The position numbers were made by a program, and so were the translations under genes. A stretch of DNA of 64,000 nucleotides from Amaricoccus sp003258405 (GTDB taxonomy: Bacteria > Pseudomonadota > Alphaproteobacteria > Rhodobacterales > Rhodobacteraceae), in NCBI RefSeq assembly GCF_043226085.1, contig NZ_CP171225.1:1860001-1924000 (forward strand), in the 5' to 3' direction. The notes under the pieces were generated by a model. It was not told where the DNA came from, ran no database searches, and was given only the letters and a program-made list of their open reading frames with translations. Shown here one piece after another: positions 43,509 to 52,526 of this stretch (its first letter is position 1; each line of letters starts with the position of its first letter).

Positions 43509-44206
43509 TCGGCAAGATCGCGGGCCGCCTCGACTACCGCAGCACCGACCATGTGCTGATCGACACCGGTGGCGTCGGCTATATCGTCTACTGCTCCGAG
43601 CGCACGCTCGCCGCCATGCCCGCCCCCGGCGAGGCCGTGGCGCTCTTCACCGAGCTTCTGGTGCGCGAGGACCTGCTCCAGCTCTTCGGCTTCCGGACGC
43701 TGGCCGAACGCGAATGGCACCGGCTGCTCACCTCCGTGCAGGGCGTCGGCGCGAAGGGCGCCCTGGCGATCCTCGGCATCCTCGGCGCCGAAGGCGTCGG
43801 CCGCGCGCTCTCGCTCGGCGATGCCGCCGCGATCCGCGCCGCACCCGGCATCGGGCCGAAGCTCGCCCAGCGCATCGTGCTCGAGCTGCAATCGAAGGCG
43901 CCGCAGGTGATGGCGATGGGCGCGGCCGGCTCCGCCCCCGCCTTCTCCGCCGCGGCCCCCCGGCGCGCCGCCCCCGACCCCGTCGCCCTCATCGACGAGG
44001 AAGACGCCCCGCTGCCGGAACATCCCGTCCCCGCCGCCGGGCTCGATGCGGCCGCCCAGGCCGATGCGCTTTCGGCGCTGGTCAATCTCGGCTACGGCCA
44101 GGGCGAGGCCGCCGCGGCGATCGCGGAGGCCGCCGAGATGCCAACGATCGACGATGCCACCGGGCTGATCCGCGCCGCACTCCGCCTCCTCGCGCCGAAG
44201 GGATGA
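43505..44206 (+). CDS. ruvA: Holliday junction branch migration protein RuvA
   Basis: Binds the four-way junction and loads the RuvB motor. The 233-residue protein starts MIGKIAGRLDYRSTDHVLID and has the helix-hairpin-helix pairs LLTSVQGVGAKGALAILGIL and AIRAAPGIGPKLAQRIVLEL. An Ala/Pro linker joins the C-terminal RuvB-binding domain (ADALSALVNLGYGQGEAAAA). The linker is longer than in E. coli RuvA (203 residues). Confidence 0.95.
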   Translation: MIGKIAGRLDYRSTDHVLIDTGGVGYIVYCSERTLAAMPAPGEAVALFTELLVREDLLQLFGFRTLAEREWHRLLTSVQGVGAKGALAILGILGAEGVGRALSLGDAAAIRAAPGIGPKLAQRIVLELQSKAPQVMAMGAAGSAPAFSAAAPRRAAPDPVALIDEEDAPLPEHPVPAAGLDAAAQADALSALVNLGYGQGEAAAAIAEAAEMPTIDDATGLIRAALRLLAPKG

Positions 44207-44210
44207 GCCG

Positions 44211-45239
44211 ATGAGCGAGCCCGATCCGACCCTCCGCCCGGAGCCCCTGCCCGAGGATGCCGACCGCGCGCTGCGGCCGCAAAGCCTCGACGAGTTCATC
44301 GGCCAGAAGGCCGCGCGCGCCAATCTCCAGGTCTTCATCGAAAGCGCCCGGCGCCGCGGCCGCGCGATGGACCACACGCTCTTCTACGGGCCCCCCGGCC
44401 TCGGCAAGACCACGCTCGCCCAGATCATGGCCCGCGAACTCGGGGTGAACTTCCGCATGACCTCCGGCCCGGTACTGGCGCGCGCCGGCGATCTTGCCGC
44501 GATCCTCACCAATCTCGACGCGCGGGACGTGCTCTTCATCGACGAGATCCACCGCCTCAACCCGGCGGTCGAGGAAATCCTCTATCCGGCGCTCGAGGAT
44601 TTCCAGCTCGACCTCGTGATCGGCGAGGGCCCTGCGGCCCGCACCGTCCGCATCGAGCTCCAGCCCTTCACGCTGGTGGGCGCAACGACCCGTCTCGGGC
44701 TTCTCACCACGCCGCTCCGCGACCGCTTCGGCATTCCCGTCCGGCTCGAGTTCTACGACGAGGCCGAGCTCGTCGAGATCGTCACCCGCGCCGCGCGCCT
44801 CCAGCAGGCCGACGCAACCCCCGAAGGCGCCCGCGAGATCGCCCGCCGCGCCCGCGGCACACCCCGGATCGCCGGCCGCCTGCTGCGCCGGGTGGTCGAT
44901 TTCGCCATCGTCGAGGGCAACGGCAAGGTCGACCGCGCCATCGCCGACGCCGCGCTCAACCGCCTCGGCGTGGACGATCTCGGCCTCGACGGCGCCGACC
45001 GGCGCTACATCCGCCACCTCGCCGAGCACTACGGCGGCGGGCCGGTGGGGGTCGAGACGATCTGCGCCGCGCTCTCGGAAGCCCGCGACGCGGTCGAGGA
45101 AGTCATCGAGCCCTTCCTGCTGCAGGAGGGCCTCATCCAGCGCACGCCGCGCGGCCGCATGCTCGCCGCCCGCGCCTGGCAGCACCTCGGCCTCGAGCCC
45201 CCCCGCGCCCAGTCCCGTCAGGACGATCTCTTCGAATAG
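44211..45239 (+). CDS. ruvB: Holliday junction DNA helicase RuvB
   Basis: Hexameric AAA+ motor of branch migration. The 342-residue protein contains LRPQSLDEFIGQKAARANLQ, Walker A GPPGLGKTTLA (60-70), Walker B DVLFIDEIHRLNP, and the sensor/Arg-finger region LLTTPLRDRFGI. The winged-helix C-terminus has GGGPVGVETICAALSE. It starts 4 bases after ruvA and closes the ruvCAB operon. Confidence 0.97.
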   Translation: MSEPDPTLRPEPLPEDADRALRPQSLDEFIGQKAARANLQVFIESARRRGRAMDHTLFYGPPGLGKTTLAQIMARELGVNFRMTSGPVLARAGDLAAILTNLDARDVLFIDEIHRLNPAVEEILYPALEDFQLDLVIGEGPAARTVRIELQPFTLVGATTRLGLLTTPLRDRFGIPVRLEFYDEAELVEIVTRAARLQQADATPEGAREIARRARGTPRIAGRLLRRVVDFAIVEGNGKVDRAIADAALNRLGVDDLGLDGADRRYIRHLAEHYGGGPVGVETICAALSEARDAVEEVIEPFLLQEGLIQRTPRGRMLAARAWQHLGLEPPRAQSRQDDLFE

Positions 45240-45556
45240 CCGCGACGGTCCGACACCCCCAGCGCCCGACAGCGCCCCTCCTCCCGGAAACCCGGCGGCA
45301 CGAACGGTGCCATCACGCCCCGCGGCCGGGCTGCGGCTCCAGGCCAGATTCCAGGTGCGCCCCGGACGGCAAACCGTCAGACGACATGGCGGCCCTCCCC
45401 GCAGCCGCGCACCCGCGGCAACGGCTCCACCACAGGCCATTCATGCAACATTAACCACTATTTCAAGCGATATCAGATAGTTGATCAGATTTTCACGGTG
45501 AAAAGCCCTGTTTTCACCGTGAACGCGCCTCCGGCAAGCTCCCGGAAACCCGCCTC
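45240..45556. other. Intergenic region between ruvB and puuD
   Basis: Both genes end here. The first 230 bases show nothing recognisable. A locally AT-rich stretch (45445-45490) leads into the hairpin repeat at 45488-45525. Confidence 0.6.
45488..45525. repeat. Hairpin-forming repeat, copy 2 (3' of puuD)
   Basis: Reads GATTTTCACGGTGAAAAGCC, then CTGTTTTCACCGTGAACG. The arms TTCACGGTGAAAA and TTTTCACCGTGAA are perfectly complementary over 13 bases, and each arm is itself a near-palindrome. It closely matches 25009-25046. Like that copy it stands just beyond the stop of a minus-strand gene. Confidence 0.7.
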
Positions 45557-46792
45557 TCAGCTCTCCCGTGCGGCGCGATACCAGCGGACGATCGCATCGC
45601 GTTCGGACTGTTCCATGAACGAGGCATTGGCCGGCGGCATGGCATGGGTCACACCCGCCTGGATGTAGATCTGCCGGGCGGCCCGGAGCACGTCGTGATC
45701 GGTCTCGAGCACGATCCCGCGCGGCGGCCAGTGGATGCCCTCATAGAACGGTTCGCGGGAATGGCACATCGAACAGCGCCCCAGCACCGCGTCGCGGGCC
45801 TCCTCGAATCCCGGCGTCTCGGCCAGGACCAGCTCGGTGCCGCTGAGCGGCAAGGCCTCGGAGACGTCGAGCGAATCCTCCGAATACATCGGCCGGGTCG
45901 ACAGCCACATGATGAGGATGAAGAGGACCGCGGTCGCAAGCCAGGTCCAGCGCGGCTCGCCCTTCCGGGCATGCATGGTGTTGAAATAATGCCGGATCGT
46001 GACCCCCATCAGGAACACGAGCCCCGCGATCAGCCAGTTGTATTCGGTGGCGAAGGCGAGCGGGTAGTGGTTCGAGAGCATCAGGAACACGACCGGCAGC
46101 GTGAGGTAGTTGTTGTGGGTCGAGCGAAGCTTCGCGATCTTGCCGTATTTCGGATCCGGTGCCCGACCTGCCTTGAGATCCGCCACAACGATCCGCTGGT
46201 TGGGCATGATGACGAAGAACACGTTCGCTGTCATGATCGTCGCCGTGAAGGCCCCGAGATGCAGCATCACCGCCCGGCCGGTGAAGACATGGTTGTAGCC
46301 CCAGCCCATGACGAGCAGCAGCCCGAAGAGGAGCAGCATGAGCAGCGTGGGCTTCTCGCCGAGCGGCGATTTGCAGAGCCGGTCATAGATCAGCCAGCCG
46401 ATCGAGAGCGAGGCCGCCGAGATCAGGATCCCCTGCCAGACCGCCAGATCCGCCTTTTCCGGGTCGATCAGGAAGAGCTTCGCCCCCGCCCAGTAGACGA
46501 TCATCAGCAGCGCCGCCCCCGAGAGCCAGGTCGAATAGCTCTCCCATTTGAACCAGACGAGATGATCGGGCATGTTCTCGGGCGCGACCAGGTATTTCTG
46601 GATATGGTAGAACCCGCCGCCGTGGACCTGCCATTCCTCGCCATCGGCCAGCGTCGGCACGAGGGGCTTCCGGAGCCCGAGATCGAGGGCGATGAAGTAG
46701 AAGGACGATCCGATCCAGGCGATTGCCGTGATCACATGCGTCCACCTGACGGCAAAGGCGATCCATTCCCAGATGATGGCGGCTTCGAACAT
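45557..46792 (-). CDS. puuD: Urate hydroxylase PuuD, membrane cytochrome c type
   Basis: Oxidises urate to 5-hydroxyisourate with a membrane-bound, cytochrome c-linked enzyme instead of the O2-using cytosolic uricase. The 411-residue protein has about eight helices, starting IIWEWIAFAVRWTHVITAIA, WIGSSFYFIALD. The PuuD-specific VHGGGFYHIQKYLVAPENMP follows. A C-terminal soluble cytochrome c domain carries RCSMCHSREPFYEG (heme CxxCH near residue 338) and a Met ligand candidate in THAMPPAN. ATG 46792 matches the family start; the upstream frame belongs to uraH in another phase. Confidence 0.94.
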   Translation of the reverse strand: MFEAAIIWEWIAFAVRWTHVITAIAWIGSSFYFIALDLGLRKPLVPTLADGEEWQVHGGGFYHIQKYLVAPENMPDHLVWFKWESYSTWLSGAALLMIVYWAGAKLFLIDPEKADLAVWQGILISAASLSIGWLIYDRLCKSPLGEKPTLLMLLLFGLLLVMGWGYNHVFTGRAVMLHLGAFTATIMTANVFFVIMPNQRIVVADLKAGRAPDPKYGKIAKLRSTHNNYLTLPVVFLMLSNHYPLAFATEYNWLIAGLVFLMGVTIRHYFNTMHARKGEPRWTWLATAVLFILIMWLSTRPMYSEDSLDVSEALPLSGTELVLAETPGFEEARDAVLGRCSMCHSREPFYEGIHWPPRGIVLETDHDVLRAARQIYIQAGVTHAMPPANASFMEQSERDAIVRWYRAARES

Positions 46793-46911
46793 CCATACTC
46801 CCCACGCTTCGGGCCCAGAACACGGTCTCGCCGGCAGTATGGGGTGGTGAACCTGCCCGTGCCAAGGCAGATTCGTTGCACTGCGGCAATATTGGGCAGT
46901 TGCCCGGGGTT

Positions 46912-47265
46912 TCAGCTGCCGCGATAGGTCGAGAAGCTGTAGGGCGAGAGCAGGAGCGGCACGTGATAATGCGTCGGATCGGCCATGCCGAAGCGGATCG
47001 GGATGATGTCGAGAAAGCGCGGAGTTTCGCCCGGCGCCCCCGTCGCATCCAGATAGGCCCCGGCGGCGAAGACCAGCTCGTAGGTGCCGGGGGCGAACTC
47101 GGGTTCGGGCAGGATCGGGGCGTCGGTCCGGCCATCCGCATTCGTCACCGTCTCGCGCAGAAGCGTGCGATCCTCGCCTTCGATCCGGTAGAGCGCCACC
47201 GCCATCCCGGCGGCGGGCGTTCCGCGGGCGGCGTCGAGCACATGGGTGGTGAGATATCCGGCCAT
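46912..47265 (-). CDS. uraH: 5-hydroxyisourate hydrolase
   Basis: Hydrolyses 5-hydroxyisourate to OHCU; a transthyretin-like enzyme. The 117-residue protein has the N-terminal GYLTTHVLDAARGTPAAGM (catalytic His8), the central Arg/His residues and the C-terminal YRGS tetrapeptide that defines the family. ATG 47265 is preceded by AAAGGAAA. It lies 119 bases upstream of puuD on the same strand. Confidence 0.96.
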   Translation of the reverse strand: MAGYLTTHVLDAARGTPAAGMAVALYRIEGEDRTLLRETVTNADGRTDAPILPEPEFAPGTYELVFAAGAYLDATGAPGETPRFLDIIPIRFGMADPTHYHVPLLLSPYSFSTYRGS

Positions 47266-47402
47266 TGCTGTTTCCTTTCCTGAACTGCGGTCCTGTGGCT
47301 CGGCAGCGAGCGTATTGCACCGCGAAAGGAAATGCGATGACATGCGGTATGGCCCCGGAGCCGGCCGATGCCACCGACCCGAAGCGTGACGGAGACACCC
47401 CG

Positions 47403-48821
47403 ATGAAGCGATACCCCCGAGACATGCACGGCTATGGTGCCCGCACGCCCGATCCGAAATGGCCGGGGGGCGCGAAGATCGCGCTCCAGTTCGTCATCAA
47501 CTACGAGGAGGGCGGCGAGAACGCCGTGCTCCATGGCGATGCCGCCTCCGAAGCCTTCCTCTCGGAGATCGTCGGCGCCGCGCCCTGGCCGGGCGAGCGG
47601 CACTGGAACATGGAATCGATCTACGAATACGGCGCGCGGGCCGGCTTCTGGCGCCTCCACCGGCTCTTCACGGAAATGGACGTGCCGGTGACGGTCTACG
47701 GGGTCGCGACAGCGATGGCCCGGAGCCCCGCGCAGGTGCGGGCGATGCAGGAGGCGGGCTGGGAGATCGCGAGCCACGGGCTCAAGTGGATCGAATACAA
47801 GGCCTATGAGCCGGAGGCGGAGCGCGCCCACATGCAGGAGGCGATCGCGCTCCACGAGGCGGTGACGGGCGAACGCCCGCGCGGCTGGTATACCGGCCGT
47901 TGCTCGGCCAATACCGTGCGGCTCGCCGCCGAGGAAGGCGGCTTTGCCTATGTCTCGGACAGCTACGCCGATGACCTGCCCTACTGGAGCCGTTTCGGGG
48001 AAAGGGACCAGCTCATCATCCCCTACACGCTCGACGCCAACGACATGCGCTTTGCAACACCGCAGGGCTTCAACGCGGGCGACCAGTTCTTCGCCTACCT
48101 CAAGGACAGTTTCGACGCGCTCTATGCCGAGGGGCTTGACGGCGCGCCGAAGATGCTCTCGATCGGGCTCCACTGCCGCCTGATCGGACGGCCGGGGCGG
48201 GTCATGGCGCTCCGCCGCTTCCTCGAGTATGCCAAGAGCCACGCCGATGTCTGGTTCGCGCGCCGGATCGAGATCGCCGAGCACTGGATCGCGACCTTTC
48301 CGCCCGACCGCCGCGAGCGACCCTCCGAAATGACGCGCGAGGCGTTCGTCGCGGCCTATGGCGGGATCTACGAGCACTCGCCCTGGATCGCCGAGGGCGC
48401 TTGGGCGCTGGAGCTCGGGCCGGCGCATGACACGGCGGCGGGGCTGCACAACGCACTCACCCGCATCTTCCGGAGCGCGAGCCCCGAGGCGCGGCTCGGG
48501 GTGCTGACCGCGCATCCCGATCTGGCGGGGAAGCTTGCCGAAGCCAAACGGCTCACCGCCGAGTCGACTGCCGAGCAGGCTTCCGTCGGGCTCGATGCGC
48601 TGACGGATGCCGAGCGTGCGGCCTTCACCGAGCTCAACGACGCCTATACCGCGAAGTTCGGCTTCCCCTTCATCATCGCGGTGCGCGACAACACCAAGGC
48701 CTCGATCCTCGAGGCATTCCGCACCCGGCTCGGCAACAGCCGCGAGACCGAAATGGCTACCGCCTGCGCCCAGGTCGAGCGCATCGCCGAGCTGCGACTC
48801 GCGGACCTGCTGCCGGCATGA
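47403..48821 (+). CDS. puuE: Bifunctional allantoinase (PuuE) - OHCU decarboxylase (UraD)
   Basis: A 472-residue fusion. Residues 1-305 are PuuE, a metal-independent allantoinase of the polysaccharide-deacetylase fold: KRYPRDMHGYGARTPDPKWP, ALQFVINYEEGGENAVLHGD, then ASHGLKWIEY. Residues from about 308 are UraD: TREAFVAAYGGIYEHSPWIA with the catalytic His, then LTAHPDLAGKL and FTELNDAYTAKFGFPFI. It thus catalyses both steps that turn OHCU into allantoate. ATG 47403 matches PuuE starts; an in-frame ATG at 47337 also has a good AAGGA site and would add 22 residues. Overlaps allA (ATGA). Confidence 0.94.
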   Translation: MKRYPRDMHGYGARTPDPKWPGGAKIALQFVINYEEGGENAVLHGDAASEAFLSEIVGAAPWPGERHWNMESIYEYGARAGFWRLHRLFTEMDVPVTVYGVATAMARSPAQVRAMQEAGWEIASHGLKWIEYKAYEPEAERAHMQEAIALHEAVTGERPRGWYTGRCSANTVRLAAEEGGFAYVSDSYADDLPYWSRFGERDQLIIPYTLDANDMRFATPQGFNAGDQFFAYLKDSFDALYAEGLDGAPKMLSIGLHCRLIGRPGRVMALRRFLEYAKSHADVWFARRIEIAEHWIATFPPDRRERPSEMTREAFVAAYGGIYEHSPWIAEGAWALELGPAHDTAAGLHNALTRIFRSASPEARLGVLTAHPDLAGKLAEAKRLTAESTAEQASVGLDALTDAERAAFTELNDAYTAKFGFPFIIAVRDNTKASILEAFRTRLGNSRETEMATACAQVERIAELRLADLLPA

Positions 48822-49324
48822 GCGGTAGTGGCGAGGACGACACGATCCGCAGCGAGCCGCTGACGGCCGAAGCCTTCGCCCCCTTCGGCGACGTGCTTGA
48901 AGCCGAGGGCGCGCCCGACCGGATCATCAACCGCGGGCTCTGCGGGCGCTGGCACGACCGGGCGCAGCTCGATTTCGGACCGGATGGCCGGGCGGGGCTG
49001 AACCTTTTCAAGGCCGAGCCGAGGCGCCTGCCCTACCGGCTCGACATGGTCGAGCGGCATCCGCGCGGCTCGCAGGCCTTCGTGCCGATGAGCCGGCATC
49101 CGTTTCTGGTGATCGTCGCCCCGGATACGCCCGCGGGCCCAGGGCGGCCACGGGCCTTCGTCACGGCGGCGGGACAGGCGATCAATTTCCACCGCGGCAC
49201 CTGGCACGGGGTGCTGACACCCCTGCACGCGCCGGGCCTCTTTGCCGTGGTGGACCGGATCGGCGACGGAGCCAATCTCGAGGAGCACTGGTTCGACCGG
49301 CCCTGGGACGTGGTCGCGGGCTGA
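48818..49324 (+). CDS. allA: Ureidoglycolate lyase
   Basis: Splits ureidoglycolate into glyoxylate and urea. The 168-residue cupin-like protein has EPLTAEAFAPFGDVLEAEGA, the FKAEPRRLPYRLDMVERHPR block with GSQAFVPMSRHPFLV, and NFHRGTWHGVLTPL. These match AllA throughout. Its start overlaps the puuE-uraD stop, so it follows the same control. Confidence 0.94.
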   Translation: MSGSGEDDTIRSEPLTAEAFAPFGDVLEAEGAPDRIINRGLCGRWHDRAQLDFGPDGRAGLNLFKAEPRRLPYRLDMVERHPRGSQAFVPMSRHPFLVIVAPDTPAGPGRPRAFVTAAGQAINFHRGTWHGVLTPLHAPGLFAVVDRIGDGANLEEHWFDRPWDVVAG

Positions 49325-49383
49325 GCCGCGGCGCCGCTCCGGAGCCGGACCAATGCCGTTTTCACTCTCGTGCGCGGCCCCGG

Positions 49384-50172
49384 CTATTCGGGCCGCGCGC
49401 CTCCGTCCATGTCCGAACGCGCGCGCAGCCACGTCGCAAACGCGCGCAGACGATCCGCCACCCGGTCAGGATCCAGCGCATCGGGAGTGGTCGCCTGCTC
49501 AAGCAGATAGAGGATCTCCCGCCCCTGTTCCGGGAAGCGCGCCTGAAATTTCCGGACATGATCCTCGAGGGTTTCGGGCCAGTCCGTGTCGGACGGGTGC
49601 CGCAGGATGTTGGTGGACCGGATGAGTTTGCGGGCGGCGGCCCGGATGACACGCCGGGCATGCTCCGGGGCAGGCTCTTCTGCAATCCGGCCCAGATAGC
49701 GTTCCAGAACCTGTGCGACATCGCCATTGATCGCCACGGCGACTGCACGGGAGGGCTGGAAGAGTGGAAGTGCGTCACGCAGATCGGCGCCCGCGAGACA
49801 CCGGCAATAGTGCTTCAGCCAGACCTGCCATGCGAGGCGCGTGTCCGGGGCGAAAACGTCCTCGATCGAGCCGATATCGAAATCGATCTTGCTGACCACG
49901 GGGTGCTCGGCCTCGATCGCCCTGCGGATCCTCTCGAAGTCCGCCCGCTCCGCCTCCGTGGGCGGCGCCTTCAGGACCAGGCAGAGGTCCAGATCCGATA
50001 TCCCCGGTCGCGCCACCCCCGCGGCCACGCTGCCGTAGACATAAAGGCTGTGAAGGGGCGAAGGGGCAGCATCCGTCAGCTGCGACGAGACCGCCTCGAG
50101 CACCGGACGGAACGCGGCCTGAAAGGGGCGGTCCTCCACCGTGCTGAGCTTGCCATTCCGATCGACAGTCAT
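49384..50172 (-). CDS. Nucleotidyltransferase-domain protein
   Basis: A 262-residue protein with a pol-beta-type nucleotidyltransferase motif, LYVYGSVAAGVARPGISDLD: Gly47-Ser48 and the Asp60/Asp62 pair, and a possible third carboxylate in VVSKIDFDIGS. The C-terminal half is helical. It could transfer a nucleotide to a small molecule or protein; the substrate is unknown. It interrupts the purine genes between allA and allE and has no obvious link to urate metabolism. No HEPN-type partner is next to it. Confidence 0.72.
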   Translation of the reverse strand: MTVDRNGKLSTVEDRPFQAAFRPVLEAVSSQLTDAAPSPLHSLYVYGSVAAGVARPGISDLDLCLVLKAPPTEAERADFERIRRAIEAEHPVVSKIDFDIGSIEDVFAPDTRLAWQVWLKHYCRCLAGADLRDALPLFQPSRAVAVAINGDVAQVLERYLGRIAEEPAPEHARRVIRAAARKLIRSTNILRHPSDTDWPETLEDHVRKFQARFPEQGREILYLLEQATTPDALDPDRVADRLRAFATWLRARSDMDGGARPE

Positions 50173-50250
50173 CTCTGGAGGTGTCGCTTGCGCATGACGA
50201 TGCGCCGCCCCGGCGCAGGGAGTGAAGACCGTGGCCTGCCTGCCCGGAGA

Positions 50251-50268
50251 GGGGCTCGGGGGAGCCCC
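50251..50268. terminator. GC-rich hairpin 3' of allE
   Basis: GGGGCTC-GGGG-GAGCCCC, a perfect 7-bp stem directly beyond the allE stop (minus strand). No T-run follows. Confidence 0.45.
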
Positions 50269-50274
50269 CTTCCG

Positions 50275-51144
50275 TTATTCGGCCGCCCTCGGCAGTGCGG
50301 CGCCGCCAAGGGCCGGCGCACGGAGGGCGAGCGGGGCGTGGCGGTTCATGTCCTTGTAGAGCAGGTAGCGGAAGGTGCTGGGCCCGCCGGCGTAGCAGGC
50401 CTGCGGGCAGAAGGCGCGGAGCCACATGAAATCACCGGCCTCGACCTCGACCCACTCGTCATTGAGCCGGTAGACGCCGCGCCCCTGCAACACATAGAGC
50501 CCGTGCTCCATCACATGGGTCTCGAGGAAAGGGATGACCGCGCCCGGCTCCATGTTGACGATCGTCACATGCATGTCGTGGCGCATGTCGGACCAGTGCA
50601 CGAAGCGGGTGGTGGACCAGCGGCCCTCCGTGTCGGGCATGACCTCGGGCGCGATGTCGTTGTCGTTGGCCAGGATGACATCGGGCAGGTCGATCCCCTC
50701 GGCGGCCTCGTAGCGCTTGCGGATCCAGTGGAACCGCGCCGTGCCCTGCCCCGCCACGCGCAGCGACCAGGGGCAGCCCGGCGGCAGGAACACATAACCG
50801 CCTGGCACGATATGATGTTTCTCGCCGCGGATGGTGAGGTCGAGCTCGCCCTCCATGAGAAAGAGCACGGCCTCGGCGCCCGGATCCGGCTCGGGCTGGT
50901 CCGAACCGCCGCCCGGCGAGACTTCCATCAGATACTGCGCGAAGGTCTCGGCAAAGCCCGACATCGGCCGGGCCAGCACCCAGGCAAGCGTGTTTTCCCA
51001 ATGCGGCAGGCGGCTTGCCGTGATGGAGCTCAGCACGCCCTTCGGGATGACGGCATGGGTTTCGGTGAAGACCGCGCGCCCGGACAGGAGCTGCGACTGG
51101 GGCGGTAGGCCGCCCATGGAGGGATAGTACTTGTGCTTCGACAT
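50275..51144 (-). CDS. allE: (S)-ureidoglycine aminohydrolase
   Basis: A 289-residue bicupin that converts (S)-ureidoglycine to (S)-ureidoglycolate and ammonia, the step before AllA. Family sequence: AVIPKGVLSSITASRLPHWE, FLMEGELDLTIRGEKHHIVP, GGYVFLPPG, and the metal site in HVMEHGLYVLQGRGVYRLND, with GDFMWLRAFCPQACYAGG. ATG 51144 matches the family start (SKHKYYPSMGGLPPQS). The tail after about 265 is Ala/Pro-rich and not conserved. Together with PuuD, UraH, PuuE-UraD and AllA it nearly completes urate breakdown. Confidence 0.93.
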   Translation of the reverse strand: MSKHKYYPSMGGLPPQSQLLSGRAVFTETHAVIPKGVLSSITASRLPHWENTLAWVLARPMSGFAETFAQYLMEVSPGGGSDQPEPDPGAEAVLFLMEGELDLTIRGEKHHIVPGGYVFLPPGCPWSLRVAGQGTARFHWIRKRYEAAEGIDLPDVILANDNDIAPEVMPDTEGRWSTTRFVHWSDMRHDMHVTIVNMEPGAVIPFLETHVMEHGLYVLQGRGVYRLNDEWVEVEAGDFMWLRAFCPQACYAGGPSTFRYLLYKDMNRHAPLALRAPALGGAALPRAAE

Positions 51145-51262
51145 GGTATCAGTCTCTTCCGGACACTTCCGGTTTCGGGCGCAGCGCAACGCCATGGGGA
51201 AGCGGGCGGAGAGTTCCGCGCGCCGCGCGTTTCCCGTCCTTAGACCACCCGACCCCGACAGT

Positions 51263-52501
51263 TCAACCTCGGCCGCCGGTCATCACCTTGCCGAGGAACT
51301 GCGCCTTGCGGAGGTAGAGATCCTGCATGTCGAGATCCGAGACGATACGCTGGCGCGCCGCGGCGCGGCGGGCCGCGCTGTCCTCCGGATCGCGGAGCGT
51401 CTCGATGACCCGGGCGGCGAGCGCCCCCGCCTCGCGGAGATCGACGAGCCGGGCGGAGCTCTCGTCGGCGAACTCGAGCACGGGGGCCGTGTCGGAGACG
51501 ACCATTGCGCAGCCGGTGCTCATCGCCTCGAGCATCGACCAGGAGAGGACGAAGGGCACGGTCAGGTAGACATGCGCATCCGATCGGCGGAGCAGCGCGA
51601 GATAGTCGGGATAGGAAAGCCGCCCGGTGAAGATCACCCGGGCGGGGTCGAGGTCGTGCTCGGCCAGCGCCTTGGCCTTCCAGTCGGTCTTGCGCTGGCG
51701 GCTGCCGCCATAGGCGACGCGGTTCTCGCCGGCAATGAGCGCCACCGCCTTCGGATCGGACGCGAGGATCTCCGGCAGCGCGGCCATGAAATCCGGGAAG
51801 CCCCGGTGCGGCTCCATGCCGCGGGTCGCATAGGTGACGACGCGGGCGCCTTCGGCCACGAGCCCCCCGAGTGTCGCGCGCCGGGCCGCCGCGTCGGGGC
51901 TGAAGAAGGTGGTATCGACCCCGTCGTGCAGCACGGTCAGCGCCCGGCCGAAGATCGGCGGAAACTGCGAGGCCTGAAAGCGCGTCGGGCAGAGGGCGGC
52001 ACTCGAGGCGGCCAGATCCATCGCGATCGGCGCGTTGCGCGACTGCTCGAGGATCGCCCCTTCGAGCGAAGCGGGCACCGGCTCGCCGGTGAGTTCCGAA
52101 AGGTATTCCACATCCGCGCCGGGATGGCGGTACCACCATTCGCAATAGGCAACGAAGCGGGCCTCCGGAAAGACCTGGGCTGCGAACATTCCCGCCCCCC
52201 AGCCGGAATGGGCGACCACGAGGTCGGGGCGGTATCCCGCCTTGCGCGCCTCGAAACCCGTGCGTGCGAAGGCCTGGGCCTTCAGCACCGCCTTGTCCAT
52301 CGGCTGCGCATAGGGGTGCGTTTCGGGCGAAGGCTCGCGATGTGGTGCGTAGGTCAGCACCCGGATCCCCTCGGCCGCTGCCCCCTTCGCTTCGGTCGCG
52401 AAGGAGATCTCCCAGCCGCGGCCCGCAAGCCATTGTCCGAAACGCCCGAACTGCGCAGGGAAGTTGTCGTGAATGAACAGGATGCGCGGTGTGCGGGCCA
52501 T
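51263..52501 (-). CDS. GT4-family glycosyltransferase
   Basis: A 412-residue GT-B glycosyltransferase. N-terminal acceptor domain starts ILFIHDNFPAQFGRFGQWLA; the C-terminal GT4 domain includes LHDGVDTTFFSPDA, VTYATRGMEPHRGFPDFMAA, RVIFTGRLSYPDYLALLRRS and the nucleotide-sugar E-x7-E region VLSWSMLEAMSTGCAMVVSD. ATG 52501 begins the family sequence. Sugar and acceptor are unknown. It follows the TM-anchored gene at 52527 with 25 bases between them. Confidence 0.88.
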   Translation of the reverse strand: MARTPRILFIHDNFPAQFGRFGQWLAGRGWEISFATEAKGAAAEGIRVLTYAPHREPSPETHPYAQPMDKAVLKAQAFARTGFEARKAGYRPDLVVAHSGWGAGMFAAQVFPEARFVAYCEWWYRHPGADVEYLSELTGEPVPASLEGAILEQSRNAPIAMDLAASSAALCPTRFQASQFPPIFGRALTVLHDGVDTTFFSPDAAARRATLGGLVAEGARVVTYATRGMEPHRGFPDFMAALPEILASDPKAVALIAGENRVAYGGSRQRKTDWKAKALAEHDLDPARVIFTGRLSYPDYLALLRRSDAHVYLTVPFVLSWSMLEAMSTGCAMVVSDTAPVLEFADESSARLVDLREAGALAARVIETLRDPEDSAARRAAARQRIVSDLDMQDLYLRKAQFLGKVMTGGRG

Positions 52502-52526
52502 GGTCCTCTCTGTTCCGTGTTCGCGA

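Noticed and set aside
49384..50172. Possible MNT antitoxin of a HEPN/MNT pair
   Set aside because: The protein is longer than minimal MNT antitoxins and no HEPN-like small gene adjoins it; its neighbours are allA and allE.
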